Positions 22,262 to 33,650 of a stretch of DNA of 34,020 nt are shown here, one piece after another. Source of the stretch: Verrucomicrobiota bacterium (GTDB lineage: Bacteria; Verrucomicrobiota; Verrucomicrobiia; Opitutales; Opitutaceae). Under the pieces are notes generated by a model. That model was given only the letters and a program-made list of their open reading frames with translations, was not told where the DNA came from and did no database searches. The stretch's first letter is position 1, and every line of letters begins with the position of its first letter. The translations under genes and the position numbers were made by a program. The stretch is from the NCBI GenBank assembly GCA_023457715.1, contig JAEWKR010000087.1:1-34020 (forward strand), read 5' to 3'.

Positions 22262-25108
22262 GTGACGCGGGTGGAAGAGTCGTCATCCCTCCTCGCGGCC
22301 CGCCTGCGCGCGGCATCAGCGGTGCAGAGCGCAATCGCGTTGGTGCTTTGCGTGGCGCTGGCGGCGTGCTGGGTATTTGCCGCGGAGCAGGTCAAACCTC
22401 CGTGGCAGGCGACGCGCCCGCTCACGGCCACGTTGGTCGCGCTCCTGGCGGTCGCCGCACTGCTCCGGAGTGTCCGCCGGACCGTGGGTTTCCGGGTCGC
22501 GGCCCAGGCTCTGGCGCTGGCCGTGGGGGTGCTGGGTTTGTTGTGCCTGGGCGACTACTTTGGCGCGTCCGGTTTCGGCCGCGCGCTGCACGAGGCGGTT
22601 TTCGCGCATGTCCGGCTCAGCGATCCACGCATGTCGCCGCCCACCTGCCTGTCGCTCGTGGCGCTGGCCGGTGGGCTGCTGCTGCTCGGCGTCCGGGCGC
22701 CGCAACGGCATTGTCCCGGCCAGCTGTTATGCGGGGTGGCCATGGTGATCTCCTGTCTTGCGCTGATCGGCCACACCTACGGCGTCGACCAGCTGTATCA
22801 GATTGGCAATCACCCCAGCATGGGCGTGCTGACGAGCATCGTGGTGCTCCTGCTGGCCGCGGCCGGACTTTGCGCGTACCCCACCCGCGAACCGATCGCG
22901 CTGCTGGTGCAGGAAAACCTGGGCGGCTTCGTGGCGCGGCGGCTCGTCCCGGCGGCGGTGGCGTTCCCCGTTTTGGCGGGCTGGCTCCGCCTCCTGGGAC
23001 AGCGGGCCGGCCTGTACACCACGGAATCGGGGGTGGCGCTGTTCGCGATCGCCAACGCCGTTTTCTTTGCCTGGCTGATCTCGGCCGTGGCCCGGCGGCT
23101 GGAAAGGATTGACCGCGAGCGAGCCACCGTTGTCGCCGCGCTGCACGAGCGGGAGGAACGGCTCGAACTCGTCACGCGCGCGACCACCGATGCCTTTTGG
23201 GACTGGGATCTCCGCACGAAGCAGCGCTGGTGGAGCGAGAGTGTCAGTATCCTGTTCGGCTATGCGCGGACGGACGTCACCGGCGACCCGCAGTGGTGGA
23301 GCGAACGCATCCATCCGGACGAGCGGGGCCGGGTGCTCACGGGAATCCATGCGGTGATCGACGGCGGAGGAACCGAGTGGGTGGATGAGTACCGCTTTCA
23401 ACGCGCTGACGGAGAGTATGCGGCCGTGCGTGATCACGGATTCGTCGTGCGCGATGCCGCCGGCAAGCCGCTGCGGATGGCGGGGGGCGTCGTGGATGTG
23501 ACCGACTATCGCCGGGCGGAGGCGGCGATCGCCAAAAGCGAGGCGTTGCTGGCCGCCGTGTTGGAGGCGATGCCGGCGGCGATCTTCATCGTCGATCGCG
23601 CGGGAGGACTCCTGCGCGCCAACGCCGGGGCGGAGCGAATTTTCGGGTCGCCGCTGCCCACGCCCGGATCGGTGGCGGATTATCGGAGCTTCGTGGGCTG
23701 GTCGCGTGAAACGGGCGAACTGCTCCAACCTGAAGACTGGCCGGTTGCCCGGGCGCTCCGGGAGCAGCGGTCGAATACCGGCGAAATCCTCGAGATCCAG
23801 CGCGCCGGCGATCGCGAACACCGTTATGTCGTCAACAGCGCCGCGCCGGTGCTCGACGCTTCCGGCGAGCTGATCGGCGGGGTTTCGGCTTCGATCGACG
23901 TCACCGACCGCGAGCGCGCCGTGGAGGCGCTGCGGCTGGCCAAGGACAAGGCGGAGCGGACGCAGAAGGAGCAGCAGGCGATCCTCAACAGCATGGCCGA
24001 GGGTGTGACCGTATGGGATGCGCGTGGGCAGCTCCTCTACCTCAATCCCGCGGCCCAGATGATCCATGGCGCCGCCGCCGCGGCGCTGCAGCAGCACTCG
24101 CCCGACCGGCTGGAGGAGGTGTACGTCGTGCGGGACCTGGAGGGGAAGGTCGTGCCCGTGGAGCAATGGCCCGTGTCCCGGGCGCGACGGGGGGAGATCT
24201 TTACCCATTACGAGCTCGAACTCGAACAGCGCGCCGACGGTCATCGCATTGTCGGGAGCTTTGGCGGCGCGCCGGTGCGCGACAGCAACGGCCGGATCGT
24301 CCTCGCGGTGACCACCCTGCGGGACATCACGCTCCAGCATCGCGCCGAGACCGCGCTGCACGAGGCGCAGGCGCAGCTGCGCCGACATGCGGAGGAGCTG
24401 GAGGCACTCGTCGCGGTGCGCACGGCGAAGCTGACCGAGAGCGTGCAGGAACTCGAGCGCTTCTCCTACAGCCTGTCGCACGACCTTCGTGCGCCGCTGC
24501 GCGCCATGAAGGGGTTCTCGCAGATGCTGCAGGCGGAGTTCGACGAGCAACTCGGCGAAACCGGGGCGATGTACCTGAACCGCATTTCCGCGGCGGCCGG
24601 GCGGCTGGATCAGCTGATTCGGGATGTCCTGACTTACAGTCGCATCGTGCGCGAGGCCGTGACCCTTCAGCGGGTGGATGTGGAGGCCCTCGTCAGCCAG
24701 CTGGTGGAGGAGAATCCGGCGCTGCAGGAACCGCAGGCGTCGATCACCATCCGCACCCCCTTGCTGCCGGTGCGCGGGCACGACGCGTATCTCACCCAGG
24801 TCCTTTCGAATCTGCTCTACAACGCCGTCAAATTTGTCCGCCGGGGGGAGAAACCCGTCGTGGACTTGTGGACGGAGGAGACGGCAGACGGAGTGCGGAT
24901 TTTCGTCCGCGACCATGGCATTGGCATCCCGAAGGAGGTTCAGCACCGGCTCTTCGGCATGTTCGAGCGGCTCAATCGCGACTACGAAGGCACAGGCATC
25001 GGCCTGAGCATTGTCCGCAAGGCCGTGGAGCGGATGGGCGGGTCCTTCGGGGTCGAGTCGGAGGAAGGCCGCGGTGCCACCTTCTGGGTGCAATTGAAGA
25101 AAGGATGA
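22262..25108 (+). CDS. Membrane PAS-domain sensor histidine kinase
   Basis: 948 residues from GTG 22262. The first 280 hold about seven hydrophobic helices (AIALVLCVALAACWVF, LTATLVALLAVAALL, and others), forming a membrane sensory module with no large periplasmic domain. Three PAS/PAC modules follow (about 300-425, 430-560 and 570-705), then a HisKA domain whose phospho-acceptor is H740 in FSYSLSHDLRAPLRAMKGFS, and a HATPase with N box LLYNAVKFVRRG, G1 HGIGIPKEV and G2 GTGIGLSIV. The SHDLRAPLR signature is that of phytochrome-like kinases, whose partner is usually an Rcp1-type regulator, and one lies 3 bp downstream. The signal is unknown. Confidence 0.94.
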   Translation: MTRVEESSSLLAARLRAASAVQSAIALVLCVALAACWVFAAEQVKPPWQATRPLTATLVALLAVAALLRSVRRTVGFRVAAQALALAVGVLGLLCLGDYFGASGFGRALHEAVFAHVRLSDPRMSPPTCLSLVALAGGLLLLGVRAPQRHCPGQLLCGVAMVISCLALIGHTYGVDQLYQIGNHPSMGVLTSIVVLLLAAAGLCAYPTREPIALLVQENLGGFVARRLVPAAVAFPVLAGWLRLLGQRAGLYTTESGVALFAIANAVFFAWLISAVARRLERIDRERATVVAALHEREERLELVTRATTDAFWDWDLRTKQRWWSESVSILFGYARTDVTGDPQWWSERIHPDERGRVLTGIHAVIDGGGTEWVDEYRFQRADGEYAAVRDHGFVVRDAAGKPLRMAGGVVDVTDYRRAEAAIAKSEALLAAVLEAMPAAIFIVDRAGGLLRANAGAERIFGSPLPTPGSVADYRSFVGWSRETGELLQPEDWPVARALREQRSNTGEILEIQRAGDREHRYVVNSAAPVLDASGELIGGVSASIDVTDRERAVEALRLAKDKAERTQKEQQAILNSMAEGVTVWDARGQLLYLNPAAQMIHGAAAAALQQHSPDRLEEVYVVRDLEGKVVPVEQWPVSRARRGEIFTHYELELEQRADGHRIVGSFGGAPVRDSNGRIVLAVTTLRDITLQHRAETALHEAQAQLRRHAEELEALVAVRTAKLTESVQELERFSYSLSHDLRAPLRAMKGFSQMLQAEFDEQLGETGAMYLNRISAAAGRLDQLIRDVLTYSRIVREAVTLQRVDVEALVSQLVEENPALQEPQASITIRTPLLPVRGHDAYLTQVLSNLLYNAVKFVRRGEKPVVDLWTEETADGVRIFVRDHGIGIPKEVQHRLFGMFERLNRDYEGTGIGLSIVRKAVERMGGSFGVESEEGRGATFWVQLKKG

Positions 25109-25111
25109 CTC

Positions 25112-25567
25112 ATGAACTCACGCGCAATCCTCCAGCTGGAAGACGACGACAACGATGTCATGTTTCTCGAGTATGCGTTGAAGGCCGCGCAGGTTCCCAA
25201 CCCGCTGGTCACCGTGCGCGACGGACAGGATGCGATCGACTATCTGACTGCCCTCGACCAGCGGGCCGACGCGAATCCGGGTGAGGTTCCGGCCCTCGTG
25301 ATCCTGGACCTGAAAACGCCGCGCCGCACGGGGCTCGACGTCCTGCGTTGGATGCGGGCTCATCCCCGGTTCAGGACCATGGTCGCGATCATCCTGAGTG
25401 CTTCGGGCAACCAGAACGACGTCGACGCCGCGTATGAGGCCGGCGTGAACGCGTTCCTGGTGAAACCGGCGGGCCTCGACAAGCTCACCGACATGATTCG
25501 CGCCATTTGCGGCTTCTGGCTCACCCACAACCAGTTTGCCACCGGCTTCGAGGCGGCGGACCAGTAG
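25112..25567 (+). CDS. Single-domain response regulator (Rcp1-like)
   Basis: 151 residues: a CheY-like receiver with acidic pocket E10/D11/D12, phospho-acceptor D66 in LVILDLKTPRRTG, a Ser in ILSASGNQND, and the conserved Lys in AFLVKPAGLDKL. The insertion before the phospho-site and the form of the last helix (IRAICGFWLTH) are those of Rcp1-like regulators that pair with phytochrome-type kinases. There is no output domain, so it probably passes phosphate to another protein or acts by binding. It starts 3 bp after the kinase stop, with AAAGGA (25100-25105) as its ribosome binding site. The two form one transcript. Confidence 0.95.
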   Translation: MNSRAILQLEDDDNDVMFLEYALKAAQVPNPLVTVRDGQDAIDYLTALDQRADANPGEVPALVILDLKTPRRTGLDVLRWMRAHPRFRTMVAIILSASGNQNDVDAAYEAGVNAFLVKPAGLDKLTDMIRAICGFWLTHNQFATGFEAADQ

Positions 25568-25630
25568 GGCGGTGCTTCAGCCCGCCCTCGATCGTCGCAG
25601 CGTGCTCGATGGCGCGCTAAAGCACCGCCC
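25567..25630. terminator. Hairpin between convergent genes, possible bidirectional terminator
   Basis: GGGCGGTGCT (25567-25576) and AGCACCGCCC (25621-25630) form a perfect 10-bp stem around a 44-nt interior. It lies exactly between the convergent stops of the response regulator and the metal-locus protein. No U-tract is present. Confidence 0.6.
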
Positions 25631-25640
25631 CCCTTTCCGC

Positions 25641-26078
25641 TCAATGCCCGCAGGTGCAGGCGTATTCGGCGTGCTGACACTCGGCGCAGTTGGCGAGGTT
25701 CAGCATCACGCGGAAGTTCTGTGGCTTCGCGTCGGTGGTTTCGCGCACTTGAACCACGAGGCGATACGGCTCGCCCGGGGGCAACGCTTGAGCGGAAGCA
25801 AAGCCTTCGGCGGTCTTCTCCAGCGCGATCGGCTGACGGCCCGAGGCCGGTTCGGCGATCAGCGTGACGACTCGGTTGCCCGGCGCGACCGGCTTCAGCG
25901 CCGCATCCACGAAGCGGATCTCCGCCTTGCGTTCAGGGGTGACGAAGAACTCGGCCTGCTGCGGCGTGGTTTCCAGCAGTCGACCACCACGGGGGCCGGC
26001 GACGGTTTTGTCCGCCGCCGCGGCGAAGGAGGCCACACTCAGTCCCAGGGCGAGTAGCAGGGAGGCTTTGATATTCAT
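25641..26078 (-). CDS. Small secreted protein with Cys/His tail, metal efflux locus
   Basis: 145 residues from ATG 26078, which gives a signal peptide (MNIKASLLLALGLSVASFAAAA). A longer open frame to 26243 reads through repeats and lacks a signal. The mature protein is a beta-rich domain (EFFVTPERKAEIRFVDAAL, GNRVVTLIAEP, YRLVVQVRE) ending in NCAECQHAEYACTCGH, with four Cys and two His that look like a metal-binding tail. It is the last gene of the reverse-strand efflux operon, after two repeat words at 26098-26156. A periplasmic metal chaperone or sensor role is plausible but inferred. Confidence 0.75.
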   Translation of the reverse strand: MNIKASLLLALGLSVASFAAAADKTVAGPRGGRLLETTPQQAEFFVTPERKAEIRFVDAALKPVAPGNRVVTLIAEPASGRQPIALEKTAEGFASAQALPPGEPYRLVVQVRETTDAKPQNFRVMLNLANCAECQHAEYACTCGH

Positions 26079-26097
26079 GGTTTGAAAGGGAGTCTTT

Positions 26098-26156
26098 GTA
26101 GCGAAGAGCGCCAGCGATTCGAAAGGTTCGATGTAGCGAAGAGCGCCAGCGATTCG
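26098..26156. repeat. Two copies of the GTAGCGAAGAGCGCCAGCGA repeat
   Basis: Copies 26098-26121 and 26133-26156 are identical over 24 nt, with a 35-nt period. They are variants (AA for GG, TT for GA) of the repeats at 29467-29490 and 31143-31230. They lie in the 97-bp gap after the CzcA stop. Confidence 0.9.
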
Positions 26157-26175
26157 ATGGTGTGAAACCCACGCC

Positions 26176-29327
<3,152 letters not shown>

Positions 29328-29328
<1 letters not shown>

Positions 29329-29819
29329 CAGTGCCCGTGAGCGCAGCTCACCCCTCCGTTGACCGCATGGATCTCCGCAAGCCAGAGCGCTTCGGTGCCG
29401 CGGGACACGACGCGGTCGCCCTCGTATAATCCTTCCGCGATCTCCACCGTGTCAGCGGATCCGGATGTAGCGGGGAGCGCCAGCGAGACGATCGGTGTTG
29501 GCGACGACTCCCCGCGCCCGACGGTCACGGGCGTGCGCAGGTACCATTCGCCGTTCGCGACGTAGACGAAGTCGCCCTTGATCGTGCGAAGCAGCGCGCT
29601 GGCGGGTATCCGCAGAACGGATCCGCTGGCCGCCGCTTCCGCGGTCTCCAGCGTGATGAATGCGGCGCCGGCCGCGGAGAGCCGCAGACCCTGGCTCGCA
29701 TTATACGTCGCGGCGGCGACAGGTGGTGGCGCGGGGGCGTTTTCCGCCGCCGAGCGTCCGCAGCCGGAGAGTGCGATCGCGATGATTGCAAGCGCCAGCG
29801 TAGCCATGTCTTGGCTCAT
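29328..29819 (-). CDS. Very short RND periplasmic adaptor (lipoprotein)
   Basis: 163 residues; typical adaptors of this class have about 380-420. The N terminus is a lipoprotein signal (LALAIIAIALSGC, Cys at 20). The rest matches only the C-terminal part of CzcB/HlyD-type adaptors: VLRIPASALLRTIKGDFVYVANGEWYLRTPVTVG and EIAEGLYEGDRVVSRGTEAL, the beta-barrel and membrane-proximal domains. The lipoyl domain and alpha-helical hairpin that contact the TolC protein are absent. The C terminus is SCAHGH, a possible metal ligand set. A stretch SSPTPIVSLALPATSGSA between the two conserved blocks is encoded by a copy of the intergenic GTAGCG repeat. Start (ATG 29819) overlaps the TolC-like stop, and the stop overlaps czcA by one base, so the order is preserved and it is probably translated. 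Confidence 0.85.
29462..29490. repeat. 29-nt repeat embedded in the adaptor coding sequence
   Basis: Identical over all 29 nt to 31202-31230 in the intergenic array upstream of the operon. In the adaptor frame (reverse strand) it encodes IVSLALPATSG, between two conserved blocks of the protein. Its length is compatible with retention of the reading frame. Confidence 0.92.
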
Positions 29820-31120
29820 GGCGCCACCTCCGCCACTTCGAAGGTCAACCCAGTGAGTTGCTGGAGCTTCAAGCCTGCCTCGAGTGCGTCGCGTTCGTTC
29901 GCCAGCAAGGCTTCGACGGCTTCGAGATAGCTGTGCTGCATTTCGACGTAGGTACCGACAGGGACCGCACCGAGCCGGAAGTGCCGGTCGGCCAGTTCCG
30001 CGGCTTCGCGGAAACGCTGCAGTGAGTTGGTCGCGGTTCGGGCGGCGGCCTCCGCCTTCACGCGAACCGTCTGGGCCGTGAGCCGTACGTTACGTTCGAG
30101 TTCCCGCTCCGCGACGACCAGGGCGATCTCCGCCTGCCGCTGGCGCGCCTCCGCCACCCCAATCTCGCTCCGTCCGCGGGCGCCCCCCGGCAGCGGCAGA
30201 CTTACGGCGACGCCGACCGTGGATTCGCGTTCCCCGGCGTTTTCCTGGGAGGCATACGGGCTGACGCTGATGGAGGGTCGCCGTTCGTGCCGGGCCAGGC
30301 GCACCTCCCCGCTCTGCTGTTCGATCTCGGAGCGCCGGATTCGGTAGTCGAAATTATTCTCGCGCGCGGCGCCCACGAGGGTGGCGTCGTCCGGGATGTC
30401 GCCAAAGCGGACGGGCCGGGCGGCGACTCGCAGTGCGTGTCCGGGCGACGCTCCGCGCAGCTGGTTGAGTTCGAGCAGCGCGGCTTGGACTTCGAGGTCC
30501 GCTTCGGCCGCGCGCCGCTGCAGCGCGAGTTCGCTGGCTTCGATCACCCGGGTCTCGAGCTCGGGACTGATTCCGGCGGGCTCCCGAGCGAGAAAGGTCT
30601 GCTTGAGTGCGGCAAAGCGTCCGGCCACTTCGGCGACCGCGTCTGCCTTTGCCTGCGCGGCGTGTAGCCCATAAAGCAAGGTCCGCGCACGGGCCTCGAG
30701 GGCCTGGCGAAAGCGCGCGAGCCCCAACTCGGCGAGTTGAACCTGGGTGTTGGCGATTGCCTTCCGCAGGCCGAGCCGGCCCGGCCACTCGAAGGTCTGC
30801 GTCACGGAGATGGACCAGACTTCGCCTTCGCCCGCGACGGCTCCGGTGACGTCGCGCACCCGCTTGCGGCCGAGTTCCACGGCGACTTCGGGGCGGGCAA
30901 GCGCGCCCGCCCCCGCGCGGCCCGCTTTGGCCGCAGCGATCTCCGCCTCGTAGAATGCGAGCTCTGGGTGCGACGCCAGGATTTCGCGCAGCAGCGCGTC
31001 AGAACCGAGCGGCTGGTCCTCGGTGCGCCCGTGAGTGCCAGCCAGTGGTTTCAGCGGGTCGCCCTCGGTTGCGAGCAGAAGGTTGGAACTGAACAGAAGG
31101 AAAAGGAAAAGGAATCTCAT
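29816..31120 (-). CDS. TolC-family outer-membrane efflux protein (CzcC-like)
   Basis: 434 residues with a signal peptide (MRFLFLFLLFSSNLLLA). Two repeats of the outer membrane efflux protein domain are visible: LREILASHPELAFYEAEIAAAKAGRAGAG, WSISVTQTFEWPGRLGLRKA and LELNQLRG in the first, FDYRIRRSEIEQQSGEVRLA, PSISVSPYASQ and VGVAVSLPLPGG in the second, followed by long coiled helices. It would form the outer-membrane duct of the tripartite pump. The stop overlaps the adaptor start by ATGA. The adaptor lacks the hairpin that normally docks to this duct, so how the parts connect is an open question. Confidence 0.93.
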   Translation of the reverse strand: MRFLFLFLLFSSNLLLATEGDPLKPLAGTHGRTEDQPLGSDALLREILASHPELAFYEAEIAAAKAGRAGAGALARPEVAVELGRKRVRDVTGAVAGEGEVWSISVTQTFEWPGRLGLRKAIANTQVQLAELGLARFRQALEARARTLLYGLHAAQAKADAVAEVAGRFAALKQTFLAREPAGISPELETRVIEASELALQRRAAEADLEVQAALLELNQLRGASPGHALRVAARPVRFGDIPDDATLVGAARENNFDYRIRRSEIEQQSGEVRLARHERRPSISVSPYASQENAGERESTVGVAVSLPLPGGARGRSEIGVAEARQRQAEIALVVAERELERNVRLTAQTVRVKAEAAARTATNSLQRFREAAELADRHFRLGAVPVGTYVEMQHSYLEAVEALLANERDALEAGLKLQQLTGLTFEVAEVAP

Positions 31121-31142
31121 GACTAAGCGGAGAGGGTTCGGT

Positions 31143-31283
31143 GTAGCGGGGAGCGCCAGCGGGACGGCTCGGAGGTAGCGGGGAGCGCCAGCGAGACGGC
31201 TCGGATGTAGCGGGGAGCGCCAGCGAGACGAGGGCCTTGGTGCAATCCCACCTCCGGATCGTCTCGCCGGCGCTCCCCGCTAC
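31143..31283. repeat. Tandem GTAGCGGGGAGCGCCAGCGA repeats plus one inverted copy
   Basis: Three direct copies with a 32-nt period (starting 31143, 31175 and 31207) of a 24-nt core plus GCTCGGAN spacer. One inverted copy occupies 31260-31283 with one mismatch. They lie in the 226-bp gap upstream of the TolC-like gene and downstream of the Cys-rich protein gene. Transcribed, the third direct and the inverted copies could fold into a hairpin of about 24 bp. Confidence 0.92.
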
Positions 31284-31346
31284 AGGACCGAACCGCGGCT
31301 AGCCGCGCGCCGGTCGAGATCGCTCACGGGGAGTCGGTCCCTGCGT

Positions 31347-31721
31347 CTACGGTGCGCGAGCCGGCAGCGCCGCGCGTGCGACGAATTGCCACGTCCGCGG
31401 GAGCTCCGGGGGCGCGAACTCGGGCGGGCTCGCCGCTGCGTCCGCTGCGGCGAGGTCGATCCCGGGCAGGACGGCCAGCAGGGACGTGAACCAGAGCGGC
31501 TCACCGATGCCCTGACCGGCGCGGTCGATCTCGACGTTCGCGTTGTCGAGCGGCACACAGTCGTCGACACACGCGTTGGCCAGGGGGCCGTCATCCTGCG
31601 GCTCGTCGCAACAGGTGGGCGGTTCCGCCATGAACCCAGCCCGGTCAACCGCACAATGGAGTGAGGCCGGCAGCCAGAGGACTGCCAGAACCCAAATCAG
31701 CGTGCGGCCAAAACGTGCCAT
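31347..31721 (-). CDS. Small secreted Cys-rich protein, metal efflux locus
   Basis: 124 residues. A signal-peptide-like start (FGRTLIWVLAVLWLPASLHC) is followed by PPTCCDEPQDDGP and ACVDDCVPLD, giving five Cys in the mature region with acidic residues around them. The C terminus reads LPRTWQFVARAALPARAP, an ending pattern that I associate with small secreted proteins encoded beside copper/zinc efflux operons (similar to DUF2946-like proteins), although full family membership is unclear. It is co-directional with the efflux genes, 226 bp upstream of the TolC-like gene, across the repeat array. Binding of metal in the periplasm is a reasonable guess. Confidence 0.7.
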   Translation of the reverse strand: MARFGRTLIWVLAVLWLPASLHCAVDRAGFMAEPPTCCDEPQDDGPLANACVDDCVPLDNANVEIDRAGQGIGEPLWFTSLLAVLPGIDLAAADAAASPPEFAPPELPRTWQFVARAALPARAP

Positions 31722-31853
31722 GAGAGGGGGCTAAGGTTTCGAAGCCGCCTCACTGAGTCAAACCGATCCCGCCTGGCCTCGCCAACGCTCCAGGCCTCGG
31801 TGTTTTTCCCGTTCGGAACCGACTGCGCGAATTCGTGACCAAACCCGTTGCGT

Positions 31854-32489
31854 ATGATGGCTTCCGATGCACAGCCCCGCCGGCGGCGCTTCTCAATGAT
31901 CCGCTCGTTCGTCCTCGCGGATCTGCTTACCCTGGGCAACGGGTTTTGCGGCACCGGCGCGGTCTTCGCCTCGATGCAATACCTTATCCACGCGGAGCCC
32001 CGCTGGATCGTCACGGCCATGGTCCTGCTGCCCGTTGCCTTGGTCTTCGATTTCGCCGACGGCCGCGTGGCGCGCTGGCGCCGGCATTCCTCCTTCCTCG
32101 GCGCCGACCTCGACTCGCTGGCTGACGTGGTGTCCTTTGGCGTCGCGCCCGCTGCGATCGGTTTCGCCTTGGGCTTGCGGGGCGCCCTGGATGTGATCGC
32201 CCTGCTGTTCTTCGTGGGCTGCGGCATCAGCCGGCTGGCGCGCTTCAACGCCACGGCGGATGCGCTGGCTGACGACACGGGCAAGGTGAAATACTTCGAG
32301 GGCACGCCGATCCCCACCAGCGTGTTCATCATCGCGATCCTTGCGGTCCTCTTCGCCCTGGGCCGCACCGGGGCGCACATGTGGCTCGGAGCCTGGAACG
32401 TCCTGGGAATGATCTTCCATCCCGTATCGCTCATCTATGTGATCAGCGGTTCCGCGATGATCAGCACCATGCGGATCCCGAAGATCTGA
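31854..32489 (+). CDS. pssA: CDP-diacylglycerol--serine O-phosphatidyltransferase
   Basis: 211 residues from ATG 31854 (a second ATG lies at 31857 and a TTG at 31848). The CDP-alcohol phosphatidyltransferase signature DGxxARx8Gx3Dx3D is perfect: D69-G70, A73-R74, G83, D87, D91. Several TM helices follow the motif. Residues ISRLARFNATA and FEGTPIPTSVFIIAILAVL are typical of PssA and not of PgsA. It makes phosphatidylserine, the precursor of phosphatidylethanolamine. No decarboxylase gene is next to it. The gene is divergent from the metal locus. Confidence 0.92.
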   Translation: MMASDAQPRRRRFSMIRSFVLADLLTLGNGFCGTGAVFASMQYLIHAEPRWIVTAMVLLPVALVFDFADGRVARWRRHSSFLGADLDSLADVVSFGVAPAAIGFALGLRGALDVIALLFFVGCGISRLARFNATADALADDTGKVKYFEGTPIPTSVFIIAILAVLFALGRTGAHMWLGAWNVLGMIFHPVSLIYVISGSAMISTMRIPKI

Positions 32490-32493
32490 GGAA

Positions 32494-32772
32494 GAGACCA
32501 GGGACGAGGGACCAGGGACCCTGAATTACCGCGTCCGCGCCTCTACCCTTAGCCGGAACGATTCAGTCAACCACGAATGGACACGAATCGACACGAATGA
32601 AGACCTGGGAAAATCATCACTTCCGCGCAGGCACAAAATAGTGAGCGGGACTACGGACAGGCTGCATTCGAGTTTACTCTCCTATTCGTGTTCATTCGTG
32701 TCCATTCGTGGTTAATCCGTCTGCATGGTTCCGGCTTAGTCCCTCGTCCCTGGTCCGTCGTCCCTCGCCTCT
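32494..32772. repeat. Nested word-based inverted repeats between pssA and the MscS gene
   Basis: The outer arms are 32494-32520 (ACCAGGGACGAGGGACC words) and about 32737-32772 (complementary CCCTCGTCCCTGGTCC words). Then TTAGCCGGAAC (32549-32559) answers GTTCCGGCTTA (32728-32738) imperfectly. Innermost, 32569-32600 (ACGAATGGACACGAATCGAC words) pairs with 32684-32714. The three shells are made of different words. The right outer arm lies inside the 3' end of the MscS coding region. Confidence 0.88.
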
Positions 32773-33650
32773 ACTCCCTCATCCCTCGTCTCCCGTCTGA
32801 GGTACACCACGCGCTGCGGGAAGGGGATCTCGATGTTGTTTTCGCGCAGCGCCCGTTCGATCAGGAAATTGATGTCGCTGCGCAGACGCCCCGGGCGCGA
32901 AGTCATGGTTTGCGTCCACACCCGCAGCTCGAAATCGAGCGAGTTCTCGCCAAATCCCGTGAAGTTGACCACGGGCTCCGGTTGCTGCAGCACGTCCTTC
33001 TCGTTCCGGGCAATCTGCAGGAGCAGGTCGCGCACCTTCTCCGGGTCACTGCCGTAGGCCACGCCCACCGGAATCTTCATCCGCACCCGCGGCCCCGCGT
33101 GACTCCAGTTGGTGACCGGATTGGAGGTCAGTTGCAGGTTGGGGATGATGATCGCGATGTTGTCGTTCGTCACCACGGTGGTCGCGCGTAGGCTGATCTT
33201 GGTGACTTGCCCGGCCACGCCCTCGACTTCGATGCGATCGCCGATCGCCACGGGACGTTCGGCGAGGAGCACGATGCCGCTGACGAAATTCGCCACGATA
33301 TTCTGCAGGCCGAAACCGATGCCGAGCCCCAGTGCGCCGGCCACCACGGCGAGCGAACTCAGGTTCACGCCATTGACCACCAGCGCCACGTAGACGCCGA
33401 CGATCACCACGAGGTAGCCGACGATTTTCGCGATCGCGAACTGCAGCCCCATCCCCAGCCGGGTGAACCGCAGGACCCGGCGGAGAATCATCCGCTGGAA
33501 CACGACGTTGGCGACAATGATGCCGGTGATCCATAGGACGATCTTCGCGATCGTCAGGACCGTGATCGTCTGATCGCCAAGTCGGAAGAGAGGGTAGTCG
33601 AACCAACGCTCCACTTCCTCCGCCGCGGGTGCAACCGCCGCGAAGAACAC
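32736..33650 (-). CDS. Small-conductance mechanosensitive channel (MscS family)
   Basis: About 304 residues from GTG 33650. Two TM helices (VLTIAKIVLWITGIIVANVVF, LQFAIAKIVGYLVVIVGVYVALV) lead to the pore helix LAVVAGALGLGIGFGLQNIVANF, the Gly/Ala-rich TM3 of MscS, then the beta domain (RPVAIGDRIEVEGVAGQVTKISLRATTV, NDNIAIIIPN) and the C-terminal cage. It would relieve hypo-osmotic shock. The start is uncertain: the frame stays open upstream and reads a signal-like LPLIAFHGRCFQTLSWRSQVFFAAVAP, but no good start codon was found there. The last 18 residues (RDEGVEARDDGPGTRD) are encoded by the repeat arm and are unlike the family. Confidence 0.9.
   Translation of the reverse strand: MFFAAVAPAAEEVERWFDYPLFRLGDQTITVLTIAKIVLWITGIIVANVVFQRMILRRVLRFTRLGMGLQFAIAKIVGYLVVIVGVYVALVVNGVNLSSLAVVAGALGLGIGFGLQNIVANFVSGIVLLAERPVAIGDRIEVEGVAGQVTKISLRATTVVTNDNIAIIIPNLQLTSNPVTNWSHAGPRVRMKIPVGVAYGSDPEKVRDLLLQIARNEKDVLQQPEPVVNFTGFGENSLDFELRVWTQTMTSRPGRLRSDINFLIERALRENNIEIPFPQRVVYLRRETRDEGVEARDDGPGTRD

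Noticed and set aside
22727..25093. A long reverse-strand open frame of about 788 codons
   Set aside because: Antisense to the PAS histidine kinase, with no recognisable motif and composition typical of a shadow frame.
31143..31230. CRISPR-like array of three repeats
   Set aside because: The 24-nt units are separated by only 8 nt that are themselves repeated, so there are no unique spacers; an inverted copy and a copy inside a gene also argue against it.
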